64,000 nucleotides of DNA, from positions 1 through 64,000 of the forward strand of contig NZ_LYMM01000036.1 in assembly GCF_002896965.1 (NCBI RefSeq), in the 5' to 3' direction. The stretch comes from Novosphingobium guangzhouense. GTDB lineage: Bacteria > Pseudomonadota > Alphaproteobacteria > Sphingomonadales > Sphingomonadaceae. Positions 36,270 through 44,252 of the stretch are shown piece by piece (within the stretch, counting starts at the first letter, position 1; each line of letters begins with the position of its first letter). Under the pieces are notes generated by a model, which made no database searches, had not been told where the DNA came from, and saw nothing but the letters and a program-made list of their open reading frames with translations. The translations under genes were made by a program, and so were the position numbers.

Positions 36270-36631
36270 GCAGGGATGACCAGTTCGCGGCCGATGCGCG
36301 CCTCTACCCGCATATACTTCCACAGACGGTATTCGCCGACCTCGATCGTGCGGAACAGGTTGCAGGCGGCAACGGCAGTGGCGCGGTCGGGCACGTCGGC
36401 AAGGATATAGAACGTCCAGGGCCAGCCGTTGGGCGAGGTGCCAACCATCGTTTCGTCATCGTCCAGCGTGCCCAGCACGGTCACGCCGGGCAGGTCGCGA
36501 ATGCCCTTGAGCATTTCTCCGGTCGCGGCCCAGACCTTGCCGATCTCGGCGGCAGGCAGGTCGAAGAAGTTCTGCAGCACAGCGCCGCAGAACAGGACAC
36601 GCAGGGGCTTGGTGGCAGGGGTATCGGTCAT
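36266..36631 (-). CDS. iacB: IacB-like small protein of unknown mechanism
   Basis: A 121-residue small alpha/beta protein resembling the dimeric ferredoxin-like barrel group (RVLFCGAVLQNFFDLPAAEIG; GVTVLGTLDDDETMVG; WTFYILADVPDRATAVAACN). No signal or metal motif is visible. Iac clusters carry a small gene between iacA and the oxygenase genes with these features. GAAGGA precedes the ATG. It lies 20 bp after iacA and is coupled to iacI. Function beyond the pathway context is unknown. Confidence 0.7.
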   Translation of the reverse strand: MTDTPATKPLRVLFCGAVLQNFFDLPAAEIGKVWAATGEMLKGIRDLPGVTVLGTLDDDETMVGTSPNGWPWTFYILADVPDRATAVAACNLFRTIEVGEYRLWKYMRVEARIGRELVIPA

Positions 36632-36651
36632 GTCTTTTGCATCCTTCTCGA

Positions 36652-37821
36652 TCAGGGAAAGCCGGGGGCCGCTTCAAGCCCCAGGATAATCTTGCCGGCG
36701 TTCTGCCAGGTGCCATCGGCCAGGAAGGCATGTTGAGGCACCACCATCGCATCGCGCAAGTAGCGCGCGATGGGGTGATCCGCGCCGATCCCGGTGGTGC
36801 CGCTGAGCCTGTGGACCGTGCCCGCCACTTCAGCCGCGACATGCGCCGCATTGGTGGAGGCAAGCCGCAGCAGGGAACGCGTGGTCACGTCCAGTTCTTC
36901 CGCCCCCGCTTCCAGCTGGGCAAAGGCCGCATCGGTCGTTTCGTAGAAGAACGCGCGCGCCGAACGCAGCGCCGCCTCGGCCTTGGCAATATCGGTCTGG
37001 ACATAGGCGCGGTCAGCCAGCGTCGGCGCCCCGGTGATGGACGTGCGCCCGCCCGCCAGCGTAATCAGGCAGTCCAGCGAAGCACGCGCCACACCCAGAC
37101 CGACGACCGCCAGCATCTGCGCCGCCAGCGGCATCGAGGGATAGCGATAGAGCGGGGTATCCAGACTGGATGCACCGCCGCGGATAAAGGTCCACTCCTG
37201 CGGCACGACCACCTTGTCGACCACCATGTCGTGGCTGCCGGTGCCCTGCATGCCGGTGACGTTCCAGTTGTCGACGATCTCGATGCTGGATGCGGGCATG
37301 ACCGCGATCAGCGGCAGGCCGCCGGTAGGGCCGCCGCCCTCCACCTTGATGCCCACGCCGATCACGTCGGCGCCGCGACAGCCCGAACCCCAGCTCCAGC
37401 GGCCGGAAACCTCTACGCCGCCTTCCACGGGAACGGCGGACTGCGGCGGGAAGATACCGCCGGCAAAGACCACGTCCGGGCCGTTTGCGTACATCTTTTC
37501 AAGTGTCGGCAACGGCAGCGAGCTGAGATAGACGGCAGAGAACCCGAAGCTGGCCACCCATCCGGTAGACCCGTCCGCTTCGCTGATCGTCTCGATCAGG
37601 CGCAGAAAATCGGACGGGTGCATTTCATCGCCGCCGAACCGCCTGGCCACCATGGCGCGGTAGACGCCGGCCTGCTTCATCAGTTCGATCACGTCGGCGC
37701 TTACATGGGTCTGCCCTGCAAACTCCGCATGGCGTTCACGCGCGGCGGCAAGCAGTCGCTCCAGCGCCTCAGCCTTGCCCAGCGCCGCCTCGCCCGGCTT
37801 GGAGATATCGGCAACGGTCAT
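36652..37821 (-). CDS. iacA: IacA-like flavin-dependent indole-3-acetate monooxygenase (acyl-CoA-dehydrogenase fold)
   Basis: A 389-residue protein of the acyl-CoA dehydrogenase fold used by two-component class D flavin monooxygenases. Visible parts: N-terminal helical domain (ELMKQAGVYRAMVARRFGGDE), central beta domain (SGRWSWGSGCRGADVIG; NVTGMQGTGSHDMVVD) and C-terminal four-helix bundle (SGTTGIGADHPIARYLRDA). There is no acyl-CoA catalytic Glu signature, as expected for this group. IacA starts attack on indole-3-acetate using reduced flavin from IacG. Its ATG overlaps the amidase stop (ATGA). Specificity for indole-acetate is inferred from the complete neighbourhood. Confidence 0.85.
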   Translation of the reverse strand: MTVADISKPGEAALGKAEALERLLAAARERHAEFAGQTHVSADVIELMKQAGVYRAMVARRFGGDEMHPSDFLRLIETISEADGSTGWVASFGFSAVYLSSLPLPTLEKMYANGPDVVFAGGIFPPQSAVPVEGGVEVSGRWSWGSGCRGADVIGVGIKVEGGGPTGGLPLIAVMPASSIEIVDNWNVTGMQGTGSHDMVVDKVVVPQEWTFIRGGASSLDTPLYRYPSMPLAAQMLAVVGLGVARASLDCLITLAGGRTSITGAPTLADRAYVQTDIAKAEAALRSARAFFYETTDAAFAQLEAGAEELDVTTRSLLRLASTNAAHVAAEVAGTVHRLSGTTGIGADHPIARYLRDAMVVPQHAFLADGTWQNAGKIILGLEAAPGFP

Positions 37822-38981
37822 CGGTTGGTATCCTCCCCTGCTGGGTCCATGATCACGGAAATTGTATTTTCCAGCATGCGGCCAAAGGCGCAGACGGCCT
37901 CATCCGCACCATGCCGGCCGATCACCTGAATGCCGATCGGCAGCCCTTCTGCGGCAAGCACCGGAACGGTCAGCGCCGGATGACCCGAAAGGTTGAACGG
38001 GCGCACCAGCGCCGTCATGCGCAGCGCGGCGGCAGCATCGCCGGCTTCGGACAGCGCCAGCGGGAAACACGGCATCGTCGGCATCACCAGCAGTTCATGC
38101 TGTTCAAGCAGCGCATCGACCTCAGCGGTGAAGCGCGCGCGCACCACTTCGGCCTGCGCCAGCTTTTGCGCATCCACGTTTGCCGCCGCGGTAAGCCGCG
38201 CTGCCACGTCCGCACCGACTTTTCCGCCCGCCAGCAGGTGCCCGAAGGCAGCGTAAGTTTCCGCCGCGATCACCGCGATGTTGGCGCCATAGGCGTCCGG
38301 CAGCTGTGCCAGGCTGACCTGCGCATTCGCAGAAAACGGCGCCATCGCTTCATCGAACGCCGCCTGCACGGCAGCGTCGACGCCCTCTGCCTGGACGATC
38401 GCGAAACGTGGCGGGGCATCTGCCGACGGGGCGTAGCCGGGCGCGATGATGCGCATTGCCGCCTCGATCTGCGCCATGGAACGGGCAAACGGCCCGATAC
38501 AGTCCAGCGACGATGCGCGCGGCCAAGCCCCTGCCCGGCTTACCCTGCCGAACGTGGGCTTGAGCCCGAACACGCCGCAGCAAGCGGCGGGCGTTCGGAT
38601 CGAGCCGCCGGTATCCGTGCCGATGGCAAAGTCCACCAGCCCTTCGGCAACCGCGACAGCCGATCCGCTTGACGAACCACCGGGGACGCGATCGGGAAAG
38701 TGCGGATTGATCGCGGAACCCGTCCAGGCATTGATGCCGGTAACGCCGTAAGCCAGTTCATGCATGTTCGCCTTGCCGACGATCCGGCAGCCGCCCGCCA
38801 GCAGCGCTTCGACTACTGCGGCATTCGCTTCGGCGGCAGGTGCGTCATCAAGAGCGGCGCTGCCGCCCTTCGTCGGCATCCCTGCGATATCGATGCAGTC
38901 CTTAACCGCAACGGTGACAGCACCGCTTCCCAGATTGACCGGCGTGAAGATGGCGTTGTTGCGTGACATATCCAGACTCAT
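37818..38981 (-). CDS. iacH: IacH-like amidase
   Basis: A 387-residue amidase-signature enzyme. The Ser-cisSer-Lys triad is present: Lys27 in VAVKDCID, a cis-Ser within PGGSSSGSA (about 103-105) and nucleophile Ser127 in GTDTGGSIRTP. The protein is short for the family, as IacH proteins are. It is first in the iac run and coupled to iacA by ATGA. No good ribosome site precedes the ATG at 38981, and an operator-like palindrome lies only 9 bp upstream. The in-frame ATG at 38969 is an alternative start. It might release indole-acetate from amide conjugates (inference). Confidence 0.82.
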   Translation of the reverse strand: MSLDMSRNNAIFTPVNLGSGAVTVAVKDCIDIAGMPTKGGSAALDDAPAAEANAAVVEALLAGGCRIVGKANMHELAYGVTGINAWTGSAINPHFPDRVPGGSSSGSAVAVAEGLVDFAIGTDTGGSIRTPAACCGVFGLKPTFGRVSRAGAWPRASSLDCIGPFARSMAQIEAAMRIIAPGYAPSADAPPRFAIVQAEGVDAAVQAAFDEAMAPFSANAQVSLAQLPDAYGANIAVIAAETYAAFGHLLAGGKVGADVAARLTAAANVDAQKLAQAEVVRARFTAEVDALLEQHELLVMPTMPCFPLALSEAGDAAAALRMTALVRPFNLSGHPALTVPVLAAEGLPIGIQVIGRHGADEAVCAFGRMLENTISVIMDPAGEDTNR

Positions 38982-38990
38982 ATTTGTTTC

Positions 38991-39006
38991 ACTTGAAATG
39001 TCAATT
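38991..39006 (-). promoter_or_regulatory. Candidate IacR operator, site a (upstream of iacH operon)
   Basis: Read on the minus strand the 16-mer is AATTGACATTTCAAGT, an imperfect palindrome with core TTGA-N4-TCAA. It differs by one base from sites at 43555 and 48843. The first six bases of its core, TTGACA, also look like a -35 box, with TATGAG 16 bp downstream. A repressor bound here would block polymerase. Confidence 0.6.
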
Positions 39007-39050
39007 TATACCGTAAGCGAATTTCCGCTGATCCGCGCGCGTTGCGGCGA

Positions 39051-39977
39051 TCAATGTCGGCGGCGCAGACGGTCCGATGGGGCCACGCCGAATCGGTCGC
39101 GATAGTATCCTGCGAACCGGCCCATGCTGACGATTCCGCAAGCCTGCATCAATGCGGTGACGTCAAACTGGTCACCCCGTTCAACGATCAGGTGATCGAG
39201 CCGTTCCAGCCGCTGCTCGCGCACTTCCTCTCCAAACGTGTGACCAAGGAAGCGCCGAAACCCGGACTGGAGCGTTCGCACGCTTACACCCGCATCGGCC
39301 GCGATCTCGCACAGGGAAATCGTGTGCGCACCATTCGCGACAAGACCGGCGATCGCCGCCTTTGCCTGCTTCACGAACCACGGCACGGCTGCGCCGACCT
39401 CGGGCCTCGACACGTGTGTCCGGTCGCGCAGGAATTCGGTGATCAGCCTTTCCGCCCGGTCCCCGAACAGGTCCGGCATTCCCGGACCAAGCTCCGCCCA
39501 GCCGAGCATGAAGCGCATGAGATCGATCCACACCATCGCCTCACCGCCGGCAAGCGCGTCGTAGCGCCCCGATACCGCAGGCCACAGACCGGACGGCAGG
39601 TTTGCCGTAAAATGCCGGCTGCTGCTTTCGAACGCGATGTCCAGCGGCGACCCCGGAGGGGACACGTGCATCATGCCCGCTTCCAGCACGGCAACCTTGC
39701 GATCGCCCAGCGCCATCCGGCTGCGCCCTTCGGCAACGGCATGGACGAGTATCCGCCCCTGCGGCACGCGCGAGCGTATCCGCACGGGCGCTCCGTAAGT
39801 CAGGTCGGCCAGACGGCACGGCCCTGCCGCAACGTGGCGCACTTGCGCGCGGATCGTGCGGCCTGTTTCCCGCATGTCCATCTCGTGCGGGGCCAGTATG
39901 CGCGAAAGCATCGCGACCACTGCGTCGGCATCTCGCGTCTCGATCCGCTGCGGCAAGGCGGCGAAGGTCTGCCGCAT
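39051..39977 (-). CDS. AraC-family transcriptional regulator
   Basis: A 308-residue regulator with an N-terminal cupin-like AraC-binding domain (about 30-180; HVAAGPCRLADLTYGAPVRI) and a C-terminal double helix-turn-helix (ISLCEIAADAGVSVRTLQSG; FGEEVREQRLERLDHLI; GRFAGYYRDRFGVAPSD). It lies 2 bp after the aldolase-like gene and 69 bp before iacH on the same strand. The paralogue at 56255-57277 shares the same architecture. It probably activates the transport/aldolase genes or iac in response to an aromatic ligand. Start chosen to give the usual length for the family; longer frames overlap the aldolase gene. Confidence 0.88.
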   Translation of the reverse strand: MRQTFAALPQRIETRDADAVVAMLSRILAPHEMDMRETGRTIRAQVRHVAAGPCRLADLTYGAPVRIRSRVPQGRILVHAVAEGRSRMALGDRKVAVLEAGMMHVSPPGSPLDIAFESSSRHFTANLPSGLWPAVSGRYDALAGGEAMVWIDLMRFMLGWAELGPGMPDLFGDRAERLITEFLRDRTHVSRPEVGAAVPWFVKQAKAAIAGLVANGAHTISLCEIAADAGVSVRTLQSGFRRFLGHTFGEEVREQRLERLDHLIVERGDQFDVTALMQACGIVSMGRFAGYYRDRFGVAPSDRLRRRH

Positions 39978-39979
39978 GG

Positions 39980-40726
39980 TCAGGGCCGATACCAGTCGAC
40001 AGGCTTCGCCTTGCGCATGGCACGCACCTGGCTTTCGAACAGCAGTGCCGAGAAGCGATTGCTTTCGTTGAGACGAGCGGCGGAAGTACGGCAGCGCTCC
40101 ATGACTTCGGGGCCGATCTTGCGGTCGGGGCCGGGGATCATGCCCGCCTGACACTGCACTTCGGCGGCGCGCTGGACGATGTAGTGCAGCATGAACGTCG
40201 ATGGAATGTCCCGTTCGCACACGGCGACGCCGTGATTGCGAAGGACCAGCACGTGCTTGTCGCCAAGACTGGCGACCATGCGGTCACGCTCGTCCGCGAA
40301 CAGGGTGATGCCTTCGAATTCATGATAGCCGACGCGGTCGATCAGCTGTGCGCCGTAGAAGTTGTTATGATCGAAGCCTGCATCCTTCATCGCCACCGCC
40401 GAAATCGGGATGGTGTGCGTGTGAGCGACGCAGTGCACGTCATGACGATGCGTGTGGATCGCGCCATGCAGGGCGAAGCCCGCCGGATTGGCCCAGTATT
40501 CGGATTCCCCCACCAGTTCACCGTCGACGTTGACCACCAGCAGGTTGTCGGGCGTGATCTCGGAATAGTTCAGGCCGAACGGATTGACGAGGTAACGATC
40601 CCCCTCCGGCAACCGCACCGAGATGTGGTTCATGATCATCTCGTGCCAGCCGAAATATTCGATCAGATGATAGAAGTTCGCCAGATCGTGGCGCAGCTTC
40701 CACTCCTCGTCGGAACAGGTGGTCAT
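39980..40726 (-). CDS. Class II aldolase/adducin-family protein
   Basis: A 248-residue protein of the fuculose-aldolase fold. Zinc-ligand His pairs are visible in HTHRHDVHCVAHTHT and the third in VLRNHGVAVCE; the N-terminal NHISVRLPEGDRYLVNP is typical. Members cleave aldols or act as decarboxylases and dehydratases. ATG at 40732 overlaps the transporter stop (ATGA), but the second ATG at 40726 fits GGGAG better. It sits between the AAHS-type transporter and AraC regulator and may process the side chain of an imported acid. Substrate unknown. Confidence 0.82.
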   Translation of the reverse strand: MTTCSDEEWKLRHDLANFYHLIEYFGWHEMIMNHISVRLPEGDRYLVNPFGLNYSEITPDNLLVVNVDGELVGESEYWANPAGFALHGAIHTHRHDVHCVAHTHTIPISAVAMKDAGFDHNNFYGAQLIDRVGYHEFEGITLFADERDRMVASLGDKHVLVLRNHGVAVCERDIPSTFMLHYIVQRAAEVQCQAGMIPGPDRKIGPEVMERCRTSAARLNESNRFSALLFESQVRAMRKAKPVDWYRP

Positions 40727-40728
40727 GG

Positions 40729-42105
40729 TCATTCTCCCGTCTGGCTGCGGCCCGGTACGTGCCTTGGCATGAACCACAGGGCGCCCGTCACGATCAGCAT
40801 CATGGTACACAGAAATACAAAGAACGCGCCCGCCCCCGCACCGACCAGCATCGCGCCGATGAAGGAGCTGGCGATCGCGCCGAACCGTCCGATCGCCAGC
40901 GCAGCGCCGATGCCCGTCGATCGCATCGAAGCAGGATAGGCGTTGGCCGCGATCGCAAAGAGCATTGGCTGCAACCCGGCGATGAACAGTCCGGCAAGCG
41001 CCAGCCCCGCCACCAGAACCGGCATCGAAGCGCCCGCCGCAAAGGCCGCCAGCGTCAGCAGGCAACCCAGTGCGCCGCCGATCCCGAACGTCAGCGTCAG
41101 CTTGCGCGATCCGGTCCGGTCGATCAGCAGCGCGCCGATCAGCGCCCCGCCCATGCCGCCAAAATTGAAGGCCGCCAGCAAGGTGCCTGCCGCCGCCATG
41201 TCCAGCCCCCGGCTTACGCTGAACACCGGCAGCCAGTTGAACACAGTGTAGGCAGCCGTCAGCACCCCAAGGAACTGGACGCACAGCATGATGCTGGGCA
41301 GGCGTTCCTCCCCTTGCAGCAAGGCGCCGTAACCTGCCTTTGCCACAGGCGCCTGCCCGGCGATGGGGCCGAAGCCCCCTGCGTCTGCCGCGCCAAGGCG
41401 TCGTGCGATCCGTTCAAGCTCTGCGCGGCGCGCCGGGCGGGTCGCAAGGAACTGGGGCGATTCCGGAAGGACCGCCGCGATGACAAGTGCAAGGACCAGC
41501 GGCAGGGCGCCGCCGACAAGGAACAGCGCGGGCCATCCGTGGGCAGGCAATAGCCATGCCGCGACAAGACCCGCCATGACACCGCCCACGGGGGTACAGA
41601 TCATCCCGAAGGTCACCATGAAACTGCGCCGGCGCACGGGCGTGAATTCGGAAAGCAGCGCCACGGCGCTTGGCATCGCCCCGCCCAGTCCAACCGAAGC
41701 GACGAGACGGCTGGCCAGGAAAAGCGTCATCCCGCCCGCGAACGCCGAAGCCAGGGTGCCCAGCCCGAACACCACCATGCTGGCCAGCAGCGTTGCCTTG
41801 CGACCGATCCTGTCGCCCAGCCAGCCATTGATCGCCGTCCCCACGCTCATGGCGACAAGCCCCAGCCCCAACACCGGCACGAACGCCTCTCGCGGAAGCG
41901 ACCACGCCTTCATCAACGCCGGGATTGCAACGCCGATCAGTTGGATGTCGAACCCGTCGAGAACGACCGCGAGAATCGCAAGGATCCCCGCCTGTTTCTG
42001 GAAGCGGGTCCAGGGGCCGTCATCAAGCGCGTATCGCAGCGATACCCCATCCCTCACGACTTGAACCGCCCGGCCGCGCGGCATTGCCGGCGCGGGAACA
42101 TCCAC
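40729..42105 (-). CDS. MFS transporter, aromatic-acid/H+ symporter (AAHS) type
   Basis: A 458-residue 12-helix transporter. The helix-1 motif VVLDGFDIQLIG and the loop GWLGDRIGRKATLL are hallmarks of the AAHS group (PcaK/BenK-like), which imports aromatic acids with protons. The predicted GTG start has only a weak ribosome site, so the N terminus is uncertain by about 7-20 residues. It is 134 bp downstream of the FMN dehydrogenase gene and overlaps or abuts the aldolase-like gene. Import of indole-3-acetate or a related indolic acid is the natural inference from its position. Confidence 0.88.
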   Translation of the reverse strand: MDVPAPAMPRGRAVQVVRDGVSLRYALDDGPWTRFQKQAGILAILAVVLDGFDIQLIGVAIPALMKAWSLPREAFVPVLGLGLVAMSVGTAINGWLGDRIGRKATLLASMVVFGLGTLASAFAGGMTLFLASRLVASVGLGGAMPSAVALLSEFTPVRRRSFMVTFGMICTPVGGVMAGLVAAWLLPAHGWPALFLVGGALPLVLALVIAAVLPESPQFLATRPARRAELERIARRLGAADAGGFGPIAGQAPVAKAGYGALLQGEERLPSIMLCVQFLGVLTAAYTVFNWLPVFSVSRGLDMAAAGTLLAAFNFGGMGGALIGALLIDRTGSRKLTLTFGIGGALGCLLTLAAFAAGASMPVLVAGLALAGLFIAGLQPMLFAIAANAYPASMRSTGIGAALAIGRFGAIASSFIGAMLVGAGAGAFFVFLCTMMLIVTGALWFMPRHVPGRSQTGE

Positions 42106-42224
42106 GAGATCATCAAACAGCCCTCCTGCCTGAACACCAATGCCCGGACACCTCCCCGGTGCGTTGCCGTGCCGCCTCTCTCGGGCTGGCTCCCTGAGTG
42201 CCGCAGCATGCCCTGCGTTATAAC

Positions 42225-42234
42225 AATGTCAATT
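42225..42234 (-). promoter_or_regulatory. Half-site of the TTGACATT motif upstream of the AAHS transporter
   Basis: On the minus strand AATTGACATT repeats the first ten bases of site a, but the second half (GTTATA) is not TCAAGT. It lies about 120 bp upstream of the transporter start in an AT-rich gap. It could be a degenerate operator or a -35-like sequence. Confidence 0.3.
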
Positions 42235-42239
42235 GAATA

Positions 42240-43388
42240 TTATATTTTCTCGCAGGTCATGTCGCCGTCACCCAGCAGGATGCGCGCCCGCCGGTATTCC
42301 TGTTCAAGTATCGCCAACGCCCGCGTCGCGCCTGCTTCGCCTCCCGCCGCCACTCCATAGAGCGTTGCGCGGCCGCCCATCACGCCGTCGGCGCCCAGCA
42401 GGGATGCCTTGAGAATATCGGCACCGCGCCGGACACCGCCTTCCACCAGCACCTGAACGTCCGCGCGCAGTTCCGCGCGGGTCGCCTGAAGCAGTTCAAG
42501 GCCGGGGGCGGCTCCATCAAGTTGGCGGCCGCCATGGTTGCCCAGCACGACGCCATCAGCCCCCATGTCGGCGGCGCGCCGCGCGTCAGCAGGGTGCCCG
42601 ATGCCCTTGATCAGCATCCGCCCGTGCCAGAGCGCCCGCACATGCTCCAGTTCGCGCCAGGAAACGGTCGGTGCGATGTTCTGCCGCAGCCAGCGGCTTG
42701 CCTCCAGCAGATCGGCGGAACCGGCGCCCAACCATTCGGCGATGTTGGGAAAGCCCGGCAGTCCCTTGCGGAAGACCTGCGCCATCCAGCGGGGGTGGCG
42801 CAGCGCATCCATCCGTGCGGCCAGCGTTGCCTGCCCCTCTGCCGCGTAGAGCCGCGCATTCCATTCCCGGTTGCCAAAGGTGTTGGCATCGATCGTCACG
42901 ACAAGCGTTCGAACACCGGCCGCTGCCACCCGCCCAAGCAGCCTTTCGACCAGCGCCATCTCGCTGAAGATGTAGAGCTGGAACCAGTGCTCCAGCCCCG
43001 GCACCTTTGCCACATCCTCCAGCAGTACATTGGAGACGGTGCTTTGCGTGAAAGGCACCCCGGCCTTCGCCGCAGCGCGCGCCAGCGCAATGTCGGCTCC
43101 GTGCCAGTAAAGCCCGTTGAGCCCGGTGGGTGCGATAATGTAGGGAAACCGGCATTCGCCCGCAGGTGCGTCACCCTCTGCAAGACGCGGACGGAACCGC
43201 AAGCGGTCGAAAGCCTGACGATTGGCGGCAAGCGCGATCTCGTCTTCGGCCCCGCCTTCAAGATACTCCGCCGCCAGCGCAGGCAATCGATGCAGCGCCA
43301 TGGCGCGCAATTCGGCGATCGACAGCGCTCGCTGCGGATCACCGCGAAGGCGATACCGGCGCGAGGGCAAAAGCGGCGCGCCTAGCAT
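42240..43388 (-). CDS. FMN-dependent alpha-hydroxy-acid dehydrogenase (lactate/mandelate dehydrogenase family)
   Basis: A 382-residue flavoenzyme. Family landmarks are the N-terminal LSIAELRAMALHRLPALAAE and GGAEDEIAL, FPYIIAPTGLNGL, the active-site region QLYIFSE, the FMN Lys in MLIKGI, and the catalytic His-Arg in LGNHGGRQLDGA. Such enzymes oxidise L-2-hydroxy acids to 2-oxo acids. It is divergent from the MarR gene, with operator-like site b between them. No strong ribosome site was seen at the start. Indole-3-lactate is a possible substrate given the iac context, but mandelate, lactate or another hydroxy acid remain equally open. Confidence 0.85.
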   Translation of the reverse strand: MLGAPLLPSRRYRLRGDPQRALSIAELRAMALHRLPALAAEYLEGGAEDEIALAANRQAFDRLRFRPRLAEGDAPAGECRFPYIIAPTGLNGLYWHGADIALARAAAKAGVPFTQSTVSNVLLEDVAKVPGLEHWFQLYIFSEMALVERLLGRVAAAGVRTLVVTIDANTFGNREWNARLYAAEGQATLAARMDALRHPRWMAQVFRKGLPGFPNIAEWLGAGSADLLEASRWLRQNIAPTVSWRELEHVRALWHGRMLIKGIGHPADARRAADMGADGVVLGNHGGRQLDGAAPGLELLQATRAELRADVQVLVEGGVRRGADILKASLLGADGVMGGRATLYGVAAGGEAGATRALAILEQEYRRARILLGDGDMTCEKI

Positions 43389-43554
43389 CGATGATGCCCG
43401 GATTTGGATGATCGGCTTGCCCGAATTCTCAACTCGCCCTCGCTTACCTGAAGATTCGCCGATCGCCCCGGCGTCGCCTGAATGGGCGCGAAACCCAAGG
43501 AAATCGCACAGGTTTGCAGAAGCCTACCCTGTTCTGGTATGGCTGCCGCATAAT

Positions 43555-43570
43555 AATTGATATTTCAAGT
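43555..43570 (+). promoter_or_regulatory. Candidate IacR operator, site b (between FMN dehydrogenase and MarR genes)
   Basis: AATTGATATTTCAAGT is identical to site c and one base from site a. It lies 60 bp upstream of the MarR start and 166 bp upstream of the dehydrogenase start, as expected for an autoregulating MarR. Confidence 0.65.
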
Positions 43571-43630
43571 GAGATATGCTGGGCATTCACTCCGGCACGG
43601 CGATCGTATACTCGGAGAAAGACTGTAAAA

Positions 43631-44152
43631 ATGAAGGACGTGGAGCAGGAGCCTATGGCCACCAAGGCAACAAAGGCAAAGCGACGCAGCTCGACCCCGC
43701 CCGATCCGAATTCGGACGGCAGCGAATTCGACGCGCGCGAATGGCCGTTCTTCTGGCTGACGCATGCCACCGGCCTCTACCTCAGCAGGCTTGAGCGCGG
43801 GCTCAAGAAGGTCGGCCTCGACATCGGCCGCTGGCGCGTGCTGATGTGCGTGCAGCCCGGTCAGGCGCTTAGCGTGAGCGAGATTTCCGAACTGGCCATC
43901 GTCAAGCTGCCCACGATGATGAAGCTGATCCAGCGCATGGAGGCAGAGGGCCTTGTTTCGTGCGAGGCGCGCGCCACCGACGGGCGCGTCACCGACGTTT
44001 CGCTGACCAAGGACGGTCTGGCCGCCCGCACCCGCGCCTGGCAGACGGCGGGCAAGATCTTTTCGCGCGTGTTCACGGGGGATGAGGGCATGGACTTCGA
44101 CGCTCTGAACCGTCAGCTGCGTCAGGTAGTGGTGCGCCTCGAAGACGATTGA
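43631..44152 (+). CDS. iacR: MarR-family transcriptional regulator, IacR-like
   Basis: A 173-residue regulator. After a Lys-rich tail of about 20 residues comes the MarR fold: FFWLTHATGLYLSRLERGLK, then the winged helix (LSVSEISELAIVKLPTMMKL; MEAEGLVSCEARATDGRVTD) and a C-terminal dimer helix. Known indole-acetate clusters have a MarR repressor released by the hormone. The ATG at 43631 has a rather distant GGAG; the ATG at 43655 has AGGAG very close, so the first eight residues are uncertain. It is divergent from the FMN dehydrogenase and faces the opine-dehydrogenase-like operon. Confidence 0.8.
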   Translation: MKDVEQEPMATKATKAKRRSSTPPDPNSDGSEFDAREWPFFWLTHATGLYLSRLERGLKKVGLDIGRWRVLMCVQPGQALSVSEISELAIVKLPTMMKLIQRMEAEGLVSCEARATDGRVTDVSLTKDGLAARTRAWQTAGKIFSRVFTGDEGMDFDALNRQLRQVVVRLEDD

Positions 44153-44252
44153 GCCGCATTTTGCTGCACCTCGCGCACGGCGTTGCGCGAAGCGGATAGC
44201 ACATGGCGGCGCGCCTGCGCACAATGCCCTCCATCACATCAAGGAGAGCATC

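Noticed and set aside
32727..43388. Search for iacF (ferredoxin reductase) inside the cluster
   Set aside because: No frame in the cluster shows the FAD/NAD and plant-type ferredoxin motifs of such a reductase.
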